From Georgenia yuyongxinii (GTDB lineage Bacteria > Actinomycetota > Actinomycetes > Actinomycetales > Actinomycetaceae), in contig NZ_CP040915.1 in the NCBI RefSeq assembly GCF_006352065.1, forward strand, positions 1,922,001-1,986,000: DNA of 64,000 nucleotides. Direction: 5' to 3'. This document shows positions 1-8,755 of this stretch, piece after piece; position 1 is the first letter of the stretch, and every line of letters begins with the position of its first letter. A program made the position numbers and the translations under genes. The notes under the pieces are model-generated. The model searched no databases and was not told the DNA's origin. It worked only from the letters and a program-made list of their open reading frames with translations.

Positions 1-349
1 CGGGCGCAGGTGGTGAGCTGGTGGGGCCCGGGGAGGTCGGTGCGGGCTCGGTGGTACCGGGCGTTGGCGAGGTGGCGGACCGCGACGGCGCAGGTGCGGC
101 CGGTGTCGGCGCCGGGACGACCAGGGGCGCCTTCGCGGGCCGGACCGCGCCCGTCGAGGTTGGGACGCCCGCGCCCGACGTGGGGCCGCCGGGTGGTGTG
201 GCCGACGGCGGGGTGGGCGAGGCGGTTTGCGTCGCCGATGTCGCCGGTCCGGTGGCAGGCTCGGTCGGTCCACGCGCCGGCGTGCAGCCGGCGAGGACGA
301 GCAGCCCCGCGGCGAGCGCCGCGAGCAGGGGGCGTGAGCCCACCGGCAC
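1..349 (-). CDS. Proline/threonine-rich lipoprotein, 5' part only
   Basis: Reading the minus strand from a GTG at 349 gives an open frame to the left edge (116 codons), so only the N-terminal part is present. Residues 1-21 form a lipoprotein signal peptide (positively charged Arg, a Leu/Ala-rich core, then the lipobox L-A-G-C with the cysteine at about residue 21). After it comes a long, disordered, Pro/Thr/Ser/Ala-rich segment typical of actinobacterial cell-wall linkers. A purine-rich GGGAG lies just upstream of 349; an in-frame GTG at 343 is at a more normal distance and is an equal candidate. The functional domain lies outside the window, so no function is assigned. Confidence 0.72.
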   Translation of the reverse strand, partial: MPVGSRPLLAALAAGLLVLAGCTPARGPTEPATGPATSATQTASPTPPSATPPGGPTSGAGVPTSTGAVRPAKAPLVVPAPTPAAPAPSRSATSPTPGTTEPAPTSPGPTSSPPAP

Positions 350-419
350 ATTCTCCCACCGTGTGGATCGGGCGACCGGGCGCGGCACGTCTCGTCCCTG
401 AGACGGAGACGGGCCTCTC

Positions 420-490
420 GAGACGACATGTCGCGGAGGAGATGACATCTCACCGAGGAGACGACATGTCGCGGAGGAGATGACATGTCA
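420..490. repeat. Two direct copies of a 29-bp motif (period 38)
   Basis: Copies lie at 420-448 and 458-486. They share the core ACATGTCGCGGAGGAGATG, followed by ACAT. The array sits between the lipoprotein start and the 3' end of treZ. Its core recurs, with one base changed, in the large palindrome at 35836-35897, so it belongs to a dispersed intergenic family. No coding function is visible. Confidence 0.75.
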
Positions 491-502
491 CGGGGGAGGG
501 GG

Positions 503-2257
503 TTAGCGCAGGCGGAGCACCACGGGGCCGGGGCCCGCCACGATGAGGGTCGCGCCGTCGTCGCCCGTCGTGACGGTCTCCCAGGCGAGCAGCACCTCCG
601 CGGCCGCGGCCGGCAGCGGGACGGTCACCGCGCCGTCCGTGAGCACCAGGACGACCGCCACGTCCCCGCGCCGCACGATCAGCCACGCCCCGCCGTCGTC
701 CACCTGCACCGCGGGTCGCTCGCCGGTGGTGAGACCGGGCTCGGTGCGGCGCAGCCGGATCAGGTCGCGGTAGAGCTCGAGCAGCCGGGCGTGCGCGGGG
801 CGCGCGGCCTCGTCCCAGTCGAGCCGGGACGCGGCGAAGGTGCCCGCTGCCTGCGGGTCGGGGACGTCCACGTGGCCGCCGTACAGGTCGGCCCAGCCGT
901 GCGTGCCGAACTCCTCCGTGCGGCCTTTCTGGATCGCTGCCGCCAGCTCGGGCTCGGCGTGGTCCGTGAAGTACAGGAACGGGGTGGTGGCCCCCCACTC
1001 CTCACCCATGAACAGCATCGGGGTGTACGGCCCGAGGAGCACCGCCGCGGCGCTGACCGCGAGCAGCCCCGGCGCGAGCACCCGGCTCGGCCGGTCGCCC
1101 AGCGCCCGGTTGCCCACCTGGTCGTGGTTTTGGGCGAAGACGACGAACCGACGCCGGTCCATCTCCGGCGGCACCGGCGCGCCCCAGTCCGTGCCCCGGA
1201 ACGTGGAGAACGCGCCGTCGTGCACGAAGACGTCCTGAAGGGCCTTGGCCAGCGTGGCCGGCGCCCCGAAGTCCACGTAGTACCCGTGCCGCTCGCCGGT
1301 GAGCAGGGCGTGCAGGGCGTGGTGGACGTCGTCGTCCCACTGCGCGGTCATGCCCAGACCACCCTGCGCGGTGGGCGTGACCATGCGGGCGTCGTTGAGG
1401 TCGGACTCCGCGATCAGCGAGAGCGGACGCCCCACCTCCGCCGCCAGCGCGGCGACGGCGTCGGACAGCTCGGCCAGGAGGTGGCGGGGGGAGTCGTCCA
1501 CGAGTGCGTGCACGGCGTCCAGCCGCAGCGCGTCGAGGTGGAAGTCGCGCAGCCAGCGCAGCGCGTTGCCGATGATGAACGCCCGCACCTCGCCGGCGTC
1601 GGGTCCGTCGAGGTTGACCGCGGAGCCCCACGGGGTGTGGTGCCGGTCGGTGAAGTACGGCCCGAACGCACCGAGGTAGTTCCCGGAGGGCCCGAGATGG
1701 TTGTAGACGACGTCGAGGCACACCGCGATCCCGTAGGCGTGGGCGGTGTCGACGAACCGTTGCAGGGCGGCGGGCCCGCCGTACGGCTCGTGCACCGCCC
1801 ACAGGGCCACGCCGTCGTACCCCCACCCGGCCCGGCCCGGGAAGGGGGCCACCGGCATCAGCTCGACCATGTCCACGCCGAGGTCGGCGAGGTGGCCCAG
1901 CCGGGCCGCGGCGCCGTCGAGGGTGCCCTCCGGGGTGAAGGTGCCCACATGGAGCTCGTAGGCCACCGCGCCCAGGGCCGACCGGCCCTCCCAGCCGGCG
2001 TCGGACCAGGTGTGGGCGGCGGTGTCGAAGGTGCGTGAGGGGGCGTGGACCCCGGCGGGCTGCCACGGGCTGCGCGGGTCGGGCAGCGAGGGGCCACCGT
2101 CGACGCTGAGGGCGTAGTCCGTGCCGGGGGCCAGGGCGACGGCGGAGCGCCACCAGCCGCCGTCGTCGGGGGTCATCGGCCCGCGGGTGCCGTCGCCGGG
2201 CAGCACCAGCTCCACCCGGCCGGCGGCGGGGGCCCACACCTCGACGAACGCGCTCAC
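503..2257 (-). CDS. treZ: Malto-oligosyltrehalose trehalohydrolase
   Basis: 584 aa, the usual length for TreZ. The enzyme releases trehalose from maltooligosyl-trehalose made by TreY, a cytoplasmic step. An N-terminal beta domain (about 1-95) is followed by the GH13 barrel. The visible GH13 motifs are DVVYNH at 182-187, DALRLDAVH at 242-250 with the nucleophile Asp247, and IAESDLND at 282-289 with the acid/base Glu284, then FAQNHDQVGNR further on. It starts at a GTG overlapping the TGA of treY by four bases (GTGA), so it is translationally coupled. It is the last gene of the glgX-treY-treZ operon. Confidence 0.95.
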   Translation of the reverse strand: MSAFVEVWAPAAGRVELVLPGDGTRGPMTPDDGGWWRSAVALAPGTDYALSVDGGPSLPDPRSPWQPAGVHAPSRTFDTAAHTWSDAGWEGRSALGAVAYELHVGTFTPEGTLDGAAARLGHLADLGVDMVELMPVAPFPGRAGWGYDGVALWAVHEPYGGPAALQRFVDTAHAYGIAVCLDVVYNHLGPSGNYLGAFGPYFTDRHHTPWGSAVNLDGPDAGEVRAFIIGNALRWLRDFHLDALRLDAVHALVDDSPRHLLAELSDAVAALAAEVGRPLSLIAESDLNDARMVTPTAQGGLGMTAQWDDDVHHALHALLTGERHGYYVDFGAPATLAKALQDVFVHDGAFSTFRGTDWGAPVPPEMDRRRFVVFAQNHDQVGNRALGDRPSRVLAPGLLAVSAAAVLLGPYTPMLFMGEEWGATTPFLYFTDHAEPELAAAIQKGRTEEFGTHGWADLYGGHVDVPDPQAAGTFAASRLDWDEAARPAHARLLELYRDLIRLRRTEPGLTTGERPAVQVDDGGAWLIVRRGDVAVVLVLTDGAVTVPLPAAAAEVLLAWETVTTGDDGATLIVAGPGPVVLRLR

Positions 2258-4755
2258 GTGACCCGCTCCAGCAGTGCCGCGGGGCGCGGGCCGAGCAGGT
2301 CACCGAGCCGGCACGAGCCACCCGGCACGGTCGCGCCGGTGAAGACGTCGCGCCAGGTGCCGTCGGGCAGCACCACCGCGGCGTCGGGGAGCGCGTACGC
2401 GCTGGCGGTCGCGGCGCCGAGCCGGGCGGCCACGGCCACCACCCGCGGGCCGTCGGCGTCGGTGCGGGCGAGGGCGACGGCGTGCCCGGTGGTGGTGGGC
2501 AGCGGCTCGTACCCGGCCTCGGCGCCGACGAACGCCGCGGGGTGCGCGCGCCGCAGGCGCAGCGCCGCGGCGGTGAGCTTGAGCTTCTCGTCGTCCAGGC
2601 CGGCGGGGCGGGCGCCGCCGTCCAGCGCTTCGAGGCGGGCGGCGAGCGCGGCGAAGTCCACCGGACGCCGGTTGTCCGGGTCCACGAGGGAGGTCTGCGT
2701 GATCTCGCTGCCCTGGTAGACGTCGGCGACCCCGAGCACCGTCAGCTGGAGCAGCTTGGTGGCCAGGACGGAGCTGCGCACGGCCTCGGCGGTGCGCGCG
2801 ACCCAGGCGGTGAACGCCTCGACCACGGCCGGGTGCTCGAGCAGCGCGACGGCGTAGCCGAGCGTCGCCTCCTCGCGTGCGGTGTCGGGCGCGGTCCAGG
2901 TGGTCCAGGCCTTCTGCTCGCGGGCGGCCTTGAGCAGGTAACCGGTCAGGCGGTCGGCCTCGATGGGCCCGGCCTCCGTCCAGGTGCCGGCCAGGACCTG
3001 CCAGAGCAGGTTCTCGGTGCGCCCGTCGATGTCCGCGGGCCGCAGCTCCGCCGTCGCCTCCCGCAGCGACCGCACCATGGCCACCCAGTCCGTGGCGACC
3101 TCGGCGAGCACCCCGATGCGGGAGCGCACGTCCTCACCGCGCTTGGTGTCGTGGGTGGACCCGGCGGTCATGGTGGCGGGCCAGGCGGCACCGGTGCCCG
3201 CCGCCCAGGCGTGCAGCTCGTCGGGGTCGATGCCGAAGCGGGCCGGGGCGCCGCCCACCTCGCACAGGCTCACCAGGTGCGTCCAGCGGTAGAAGGCGGT
3301 GTCCTCCACCCCCTTGGCCATCACCGCCCCGCACACCTGCGGGAAGCGGACCATCAGCTCGGCGCGCCGCGCCTCGCCGGTGCGCCCGGCGCTGCCCACC
3401 TCGGCGCCGAGCAGCAGCTCGACGACGACGATCAGCGTGTCGTGGCGGTCCGGGTCCAGCCGGGTGCGGGCGATCTCGGCGGCCTCGCGCAGCGTGCGCT
3501 CCTCGGCCGGTGGGGCCGGCTCGCCGGGGACCACGTAGGCGCGGTAGCGGTCGAAGGCGACGAGCAGCTCGACCACGCAGTCCTGCAGGGAGCGGAACGT
3601 GTGGTCCCGCAGCCGCACGTCGGCGTGGCAGATGTCCGCGAGCAGGGTGGTGAGCCGGTGCACCTCGGCGTACAGGGAGGTGGCGACCACCTGACGCTTG
3701 GCCTCCTCGACGACGGCGGCGAGGTTCGCGGCCTCCCCGGTGAGCTCGTGCTGGAGCGCGGCCAGCGGCGCGGAGCCGGCCGGGTCCACCTGGAGGGCGT
3801 GCAGGCGCCACGCGGCGTCGTACCCGGTGGTGCCGGCCACGGGCCAGTCGGGCGCCAGCTCCTCGTCGGCCTCGAGGATCTTCTCGGCCACGACCCAGGC
3901 CCCGCCGGTGGCCTCGTGCAGCCGCCGCAGGTACCCACGCGGGTCCGCCAGACCGTCGGGGTGGTCGATGCGGAACCCGTCGATGACGCCCTGCGCGTGC
4001 AGCTCCAGCAGCAGCGCATGGGTGGCGTCGAACACCTCGGGGTCCTCCACCCGCACCGCGGCGAGGGTGCCGACGTCGAAGAAGCGGCGGTAGTTCAGCT
4101 CCTCGTCGGCCACCCGCCAGTACGCCAGGCGGTAGTGCTGACGCTCCACGAGCTCGGCCAGGGGCAGGTGCTCGGTCTCCGGGCGCACCGGGAAGACGTG
4201 GTCGTGGTAGCGCAGCACGGCCTGCTCGCCGGCGTCGGGGTCGGTCGGCACCACCATCCGGTCCAGGACGAGGTCGCCGGAGGCGAGCACGTCCCCGATG
4301 CGGGCGCCCAGGACCGGCATGAGCACGCCGTCGTCGGAGCCGACCAGGTCGATGTCGAACCAGGCTGCGTAGGGGGAGCCCGGGCCGTGCCCGAGCAGCG
4401 ACCACAGCGCGCGGTTGTGCCATGCCGGGGTGGGCACCGCCATGTGGTTGGGCACGACGTCGACCACGATCCCCAGGCCGCGCGCGTGGGCGGCGGCGGC
4501 GAGGGACTCCAGGCCTGCCCGGCCCCCCATCACGTCGCTGATCCGGCTGTGGTCGACCACGTCGTAGCCGTGCGTGGACCCGGGAGCGGCCTGCAGCACG
4601 GGGGAGAGGTAGAGGTCGGTCACCCCGAGGGCGACGAGGTAGGGCAGGGCCGCCTCGGCGGCCGCGAAGTCCAGGTCGGGGCCGAGCTGGAGCCGGTAGG
4701 TGCTCACCGGCAGCCGCTTGCCCGGCCCGGGCAGGTGGGTGCGCGGGGCTGTCAC
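2254..4755 (-). CDS. treY: Malto-oligosyltrehalose synthase
   Basis: 833 aa. It rearranges the reducing-end glucose of maltodextrins from alpha-1,4 to alpha,alpha-1,1, making the TreZ substrate. The typical N-terminal motif STYRLQL is at 18-24, DVVPNH at 99-104, GFRIDHPDGL at 260-269 (nucleophile Asp264) and VVAEKIL at 288-294 (Glu291). The frame is open further upstream, but the GTG at 4755 overlaps the glgX stop (GTGA), precedes the family's normal N-terminus and keeps the coupling seen at the next junction. It lies between glgX and treZ in a single minus-strand operon. Confidence 0.94.
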   Translation of the reverse strand: MTAPRTHLPGPGKRLPVSTYRLQLGPDLDFAAAEAALPYLVALGVTDLYLSPVLQAAPGSTHGYDVVDHSRISDVMGGRAGLESLAAAAHARGLGIVVDVVPNHMAVPTPAWHNRALWSLLGHGPGSPYAAWFDIDLVGSDDGVLMPVLGARIGDVLASGDLVLDRMVVPTDPDAGEQAVLRYHDHVFPVRPETEHLPLAELVERQHYRLAYWRVADEELNYRRFFDVGTLAAVRVEDPEVFDATHALLLELHAQGVIDGFRIDHPDGLADPRGYLRRLHEATGGAWVVAEKILEADEELAPDWPVAGTTGYDAAWRLHALQVDPAGSAPLAALQHELTGEAANLAAVVEEAKRQVVATSLYAEVHRLTTLLADICHADVRLRDHTFRSLQDCVVELLVAFDRYRAYVVPGEPAPPAEERTLREAAEIARTRLDPDRHDTLIVVVELLLGAEVGSAGRTGEARRAELMVRFPQVCGAVMAKGVEDTAFYRWTHLVSLCEVGGAPARFGIDPDELHAWAAGTGAAWPATMTAGSTHDTKRGEDVRSRIGVLAEVATDWVAMVRSLREATAELRPADIDGRTENLLWQVLAGTWTEAGPIEADRLTGYLLKAAREQKAWTTWTAPDTAREEATLGYAVALLEHPAVVEAFTAWVARTAEAVRSSVLATKLLQLTVLGVADVYQGSEITQTSLVDPDNRRPVDFAALAARLEALDGGARPAGLDDEKLKLTAAALRLRRAHPAAFVGAEAGYEPLPTTTGHAVALARTDADGPRVVAVAARLGAATASAYALPDAAVVLPDGTWRDVFTGATVPGGSCRLGDLLGPRPAALLERVT

Positions 4756-6872
4756 TGCTCGTTGTCCCGGGGGGAGAGCAGGATGACGACGCTGCGATCC
4801 TGCACGGTGACCGTCGCGCCGGCGCGGACCGCGCTGCCGGATGAGCGGCGTGAGCTGGTGTCGAGGACGACCGACCACTTGGCGCCGTAGTCTGCGCCGG
4901 GCAGGGTGAACTTACGGGCGGCGGCGTCGGCGTTGAGGAGCAGGAGGACGGAGTCGTCGACGATGCGCTCGCCGCGGGCGTCAGGCTCCGGGATGGCCTG
5001 CCCGTTGAGGAAGACCATGACGGCGCGTGCGTGGTCGTCGGCCCAGTTCTCGTCCGACATGTCGTGGGCCTCAGGGGTGAACCACTCGATCTCCCCGATC
5101 TCCGACTCGCCGCCGTGCTCGGCCGCGCCCGCGAAGAACCGTCGTCGGCGCAGCACCGGGTGGTCGGCCCGCAGCCGGACGAGCTTGCGGGTGAACTCGA
5201 GCAGCTCGGCCTGCTCGTCGCCGAGGGCCCAGTCCACCCAGCTGAGCTCGTTGTCCTGGCAGTAGACGTTGTTGTTGCCCTGCTGGGAGCGGCCCATCTC
5301 GTCGCCGTGGGCGATCATCGGCACGCCCTGGCTGATGAGCAGCGTGGTGAGGAAGTTGCGCTGCTGGCGGGCGCGGAGCCGGTTCACCTTGGGGTCCGTC
5401 GTGGGTCCTTCGGCGCCGCAGTTCCAGGAGCGGTTGTGGGACTCGCCGTCGGCGTTGCCCTCGCCGTTGGCCTTGTTGTGCTTCTCGTTGTAGGACACCA
5501 GGTCCCGCAGCGTGAAGCCGTCGTGCGCGGTGACGAAGTTGATGGAGGCGACGGGGCGGCGCCCGGTGTGCGCGTAGAGGTCGGAGGAACCGGTCAGCCG
5601 GCTGGCGAACTCGCCGAGGGTGGCGGGCTCGCCTCGCCAGAAGTCGCGCACGGTGTCGCGGTACTGGCCGTTCCACTCCGTCCACAGGGGCGGGAAGCCG
5701 CCGACCTGGTAGCCGCCCTCGCCGACGTCCCAGGGTTCGGCGATGAGCTTGACCTGGGAGATGACCGGGTCCTGCTGGATGATGTCGAAGAAGGAGGAGA
5801 GGCGGTCCACCTCGTGCAGCTCACGGGCCAGGGTGGAGGCGAGGTCGAACCGGAAGCCGTCGACGTGCATCTCCTCGATCCAGTACCGCAGCGAGTCCAT
5901 GATCATCTGCAGCGTGTGCGGGGAGCGCATGAGCAGCGAGTTGCCGGTCCCGGTGGTGTCGAAGTAGTGCGCGCGGTCGTCGTCCACGAGCCGGTAGTAC
6001 GACGCGTTGTCGATGCCGCGGAACGACAGCGTCGGGCCCATGTGGTTGCCCTCGGCGGTGTGGTTGTAGACGACGTCGAGGATTACCTCGATACCGGCCT
6101 CGTGCATCGCCTTTACCAGCGTCTTGAACTCGGTGACCTGCTCGCCGCGGGTGCCGTAGGCGGCGTAGCCGTTGTGCGGGGCGAAGAACCCGATGGTGTT
6201 GTACCCCCAGTAGTTGCTCAGGCCTTTCTCCTGCAGGTGGGGGTCGTGGACGAACTGGTGCACGGGCATGAGCTCGAGTGCGGTGATCCCCAGCTCGGTG
6301 AGGTGCTCCACGATCGCCGGGTGGGCCATGCCGGCGTACGTGCCGCGCAGCTCCTCCGGGACGGCGGGGTGGAGCTGGGTCAGGCCCTTGACGTGCGCCT
6401 CGTAGATCACGGAGTCGTGGTAGTCCAGGGCCGGCGGGCGGTCGTAGCCCCAGTCGAAGTACGGGTTGATGACCACCGAGGTCATCGTGTGACCGAGGGA
6501 GTCCTCGGTGTTGCGCTGCTCGTGGTCGTCGAAGTCGTAGGAGAACAGGGAGGCGTCCCCGTCGATCTGGCCGTCGATCGCCTTGGCGTACGGGTCCAGG
6601 AGGAGCTTGGACGGGTCGCACCGGTGCCCGCCCGCGGGGTCGTACGGGCCGTGCACGCGGTAGCCGTACCGCTGGCCCGGCTGGGCGCCCGGCAGGTACG
6701 CGTGCCAGACGTGCGCGTCGACCTCGGTGAGCTGAATACGGTTCTCGGTGCCGTCGTCGTCCAGCAGGCACAGCTCGACCTTGTCGGCGACCTGGGAGAA
6801 GAGGGCGAAGTTGGTGCCGGAACCGTCGAACGTGGCGCCCAGAGGGTAGGGGCGGCCGGGCCAGATCTGCAT
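4752..6872 (-). CDS. glgX: Glycogen debranching enzyme GlgX
   Basis: 706 aa from the ATG at 6872. It hydrolyses alpha-1,6 branches of glycogen limit dextrins, feeding maltodextrins to TreY/TreZ. An N-terminal carbohydrate-binding beta domain precedes the GH13 core: NYWGYNTIGFFAPHNGYAA, DVVYNH at 266-271, DGFRFDLA at 338-345 (Asp343) and AEPWDVG at 378-384 (Glu379), with the TAHDGFTLRDLVSYNEKHN block later. The frame extends upstream to 6974, but homologues begin at the MxxWPGxPYPLG motif. An in-frame ATG at 6893 is an alternative. It is the first gene of the trehalose-forming operon. Confidence 0.94.
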   Translation of the reverse strand: MQIWPGRPYPLGATFDGSGTNFALFSQVADKVELCLLDDDGTENRIQLTEVDAHVWHAYLPGAQPGQRYGYRVHGPYDPAGGHRCDPSKLLLDPYAKAIDGQIDGDASLFSYDFDDHEQRNTEDSLGHTMTSVVINPYFDWGYDRPPALDYHDSVIYEAHVKGLTQLHPAVPEELRGTYAGMAHPAIVEHLTELGITALELMPVHQFVHDPHLQEKGLSNYWGYNTIGFFAPHNGYAAYGTRGEQVTEFKTLVKAMHEAGIEVILDVVYNHTAEGNHMGPTLSFRGIDNASYYRLVDDDRAHYFDTTGTGNSLLMRSPHTLQMIMDSLRYWIEEMHVDGFRFDLASTLARELHEVDRLSSFFDIIQQDPVISQVKLIAEPWDVGEGGYQVGGFPPLWTEWNGQYRDTVRDFWRGEPATLGEFASRLTGSSDLYAHTGRRPVASINFVTAHDGFTLRDLVSYNEKHNKANGEGNADGESHNRSWNCGAEGPTTDPKVNRLRARQQRNFLTTLLISQGVPMIAHGDEMGRSQQGNNNVYCQDNELSWVDWALGDEQAELLEFTRKLVRLRADHPVLRRRRFFAGAAEHGGESEIGEIEWFTPEAHDMSDENWADDHARAVMVFLNGQAIPEPDARGERIVDDSVLLLLNADAAARKFTLPGADYGAKWSVVLDTSSRRSSGSAVRAGATVTVQDRSVVILLSPRDNEQ

Positions 6873-7109
6873 TTGCACAGATTCGCACGGCATGCACGGA
6901 TCGGCAGTACGAGCCGGCGCTGCCGGGGTGTGGTCCGTGTCACCGTGGTCGGACGGCACGCGATGTCCGACCACGGCTGCTGGCGTGGCCTACGGCCGCG
7001 CTGCGGTGGCACGTGCGGCCGACCGTCCGTCACGTGGGATGATCCCCAGCGCCGGCGCCGGCCGCACTGGCCTTCGCGCGCCGGGCGACCGCGACCACGA
7101 GGAGCAGAC

Positions 7110-7724
7110 GTGCCAGTCCTGGAGATCATCGGATGGGTCGGCTCCGCCGTCGTCGTCTGGTCGATGATGCAGCAGCGCATCCTCCGGCTGCGGGTGATCA
7201 ACCTGGTCGGGTGCCTGATCCAGGTCGTCTACAACGGGGTGCTGGAGGTCTGGCCCGTGGTGGCGCTCAACGTGGTCCTCGCCGGGGTCCAGATCTTCAA
7301 CCTGTACCGGTTGCTGCGCACCCGGCACTCGCCGGCCGAGTACGGCGTCCTGCGCGTCGACCCGGCGGGGGAGTACCTGCACCACCTGCTGGCCCTGCAC
7401 CGTGCCGACATCCAGCGCTTCACACCTTCCTACCGCGAGGCGTCCCCGCAGCAGGAGGCCTACCTCATCGTCCGCGGCGAGGAGACGGTGGGCTACGTGC
7501 TCCTGCACGACGCGGGCGACGGCGTCGCGCAGGTGGACCTGGACTACGTCATCGAGAAGTATCGAAACTTCACCCCGGGGGAGTTCGTCTTCCACTCCTC
7601 CGACGTGCTGCGCGAGGCCGGCTACCGCAAGGTCGTCACCGCCCCGCGCATGCGAAAGCCGTACTACGCCAAGATCGGGTTCACCCAGGCCGGGGACCGG
7701 TACGAGCTGGCGCTGACCTCCTGA
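7110..7724 (+). CDS. YgjV-like small membrane protein with C-terminal GNAT-like domain
   Basis: 204 aa from a GTG at 7110, preceded by a good GAGGAG site about five bases away. Residues 1-70 hold two or three hydrophobic helices and resemble the Imp-YgjV type of inner-membrane domain. The C-terminal 120 residues read like an acetyltransferase-type fold (VGYVLL strand, then a LREAGYRKVVTAP and YYAKIGF ending). I cannot identify a substrate or an intact acetyl-CoA loop, so catalysis is unproven. It is divergent from glgX and ends before a hairpin shared with the ABC importer operon. Confidence 0.7.
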   Translation: MPVLEIIGWVGSAVVVWSMMQQRILRLRVINLVGCLIQVVYNGVLEVWPVVALNVVLAGVQIFNLYRLLRTRHSPAEYGVLRVDPAGEYLHHLLALHRADIQRFTPSYREASPQQEAYLIVRGEETVGYVLLHDAGDGVAQVDLDYVIEKYRNFTPGEFVFHSSDVLREAGYRKVVTAPRMRKPYYAKIGFTQAGDRYELALTS

Positions 7725-7779
7725 CCTCGTCGCGCTGAGGTGCGCGGGCCGACGTCCTGACGCGGCCCTGACGCGGCTG

Positions 7780-7805
7780 CGCGAGGCGCCCCTGCACGCC
7801 TCGCG
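7780..7805. terminator. Bidirectional hairpin between convergent genes
   Basis: Perfect 9-bp arms at 7780-7788 and 7797-7805 flank an 8-base loop. It lies between the plus-strand membrane protein and the minus-strand permease gene, where a shared terminator is expected. There is no T-tract, as is common in such GC-rich genomes. Confidence 0.55.
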
Positions 7806-7831
7806 AAACCTGCCCGCCCGGAGTCGTCGGC

Positions 7832-8755
7832 TCAGCCCTTGACGGCACCGCCGGTGATGCCGCGCACGAAGTACCGCTGGAGCGCGAAGAAGACGACGAT
7901 CGGGATGATCATCGAGACGAACGCCGCCGCGGTGACGAACTGCCAGTTCCCGCCGAAGTTTGTGGTGAGGTTGGCCAGCGTGACCGACAGCGGGTGGTTC
8001 GCGGGCACCGGGCCCAGGTAGACCAGGGCGACCAGGAGGTCGTTCCACACCCACAGGAACTGGAAGATCACCAGCGAGGCGAGCACGGGCACGCTCATCG
8101 GCAGCACGAGCCGGAAGAACGTGGTGGCGTGGCCGGCGCCGTCGATCTCGGCGGCCTCGAACAGCTCACGCGGGAGCCCGCCGATGTAGTTGCGCAGCAG
8201 GTAGACCGCGAAGGGCAACCCGTACCCGGTGTGGGCCAGCCACACGGCCAGGATCGTGCCGTTGATCTCGTAGCCGCCGATCGAGGCGTCCCGGAACAGG
8301 GACAGCACCGGGATGAGCGTGACCTGGAGCGGGACGACCAGCAGCCCGACGACGACGACGAACAGCGCGTTGCGCCCCGGGAAGCTCATCCAGGCGAAGG
8401 CGTACGCCGCGAACGCGGAGATCATCACCACCAGGACGGTGGCCGGGATGGTGATGTACAGGCTGTTGAGGAACGAGTCCCAGAAGCCCGCGCGGTTGAG
8501 CACGTAGTCGTAGTTGCTGAACGTGAACTCCCACGGCGGGACGATCGCCGTCCACCACCCGCTCGCGTTCGTCGCCTCGGCGGTACGGAAGGAGGCGACG
8601 AACAGACCGATGGCCGGCACCGCCCACATGAGCATGAGGACGGCCAGGACGATGTGGAGCACGGGTCGTGCCGGCCGGCGCCTGCCGATCTCGGACTGTC
8701 CGCGCGCCTCGCCCAGCTCGCTGCCGACAGCGACGGGAGCCTGCGCCTGGGTCAT
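7832..8755 (-). CDS. Sugar ABC transporter permease, MalG/AglG type
   Basis: 307 aa. Inner-membrane permease with six predicted helices. The EAA loop appears as EAAEIDGAGHATTFFRLVLP. The family (binding-protein-dependent transport, carbohydrate CUT1 class) imports malto-oligosaccharides or alpha-glucosides. The ATG at 8755 overlaps the stop of the upstream permease (ATGA), which fixes the start. It is the last gene of the operon; no ATP-binding subunit follows, so energy must come from a shared MsiK-like ATPase encoded elsewhere (inference). Confidence 0.88.
   Translation of the reverse strand: MTQAQAPVAVGSELGEARGQSEIGRRRPARPVLHIVLAVLMLMWAVPAIGLFVASFRTAEATNASGWWTAIVPPWEFTFSNYDYVLNRAGFWDSFLNSLYITIPATVLVVMISAFAAYAFAWMSFPGRNALFVVVVGLLVVPLQVTLIPVLSLFRDASIGGYEINGTILAVWLAHTGYGLPFAVYLLRNYIGGLPRELFEAAEIDGAGHATTFFRLVLPMSVPVLASLVIFQFLWVWNDLLVALVYLGPVPANHPLSVTLANLTTNFGGNWQFVTAAAFVSMIIPIVVFFALQRYFVRGITGGAVKG

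Noticed and set aside
2482-4890. Plus-strand frame of about 800 codons
   Set aside because: It is the antisense shadow of treY; its composition (Gly, Val, His, Gln rich) has no family resemblance.
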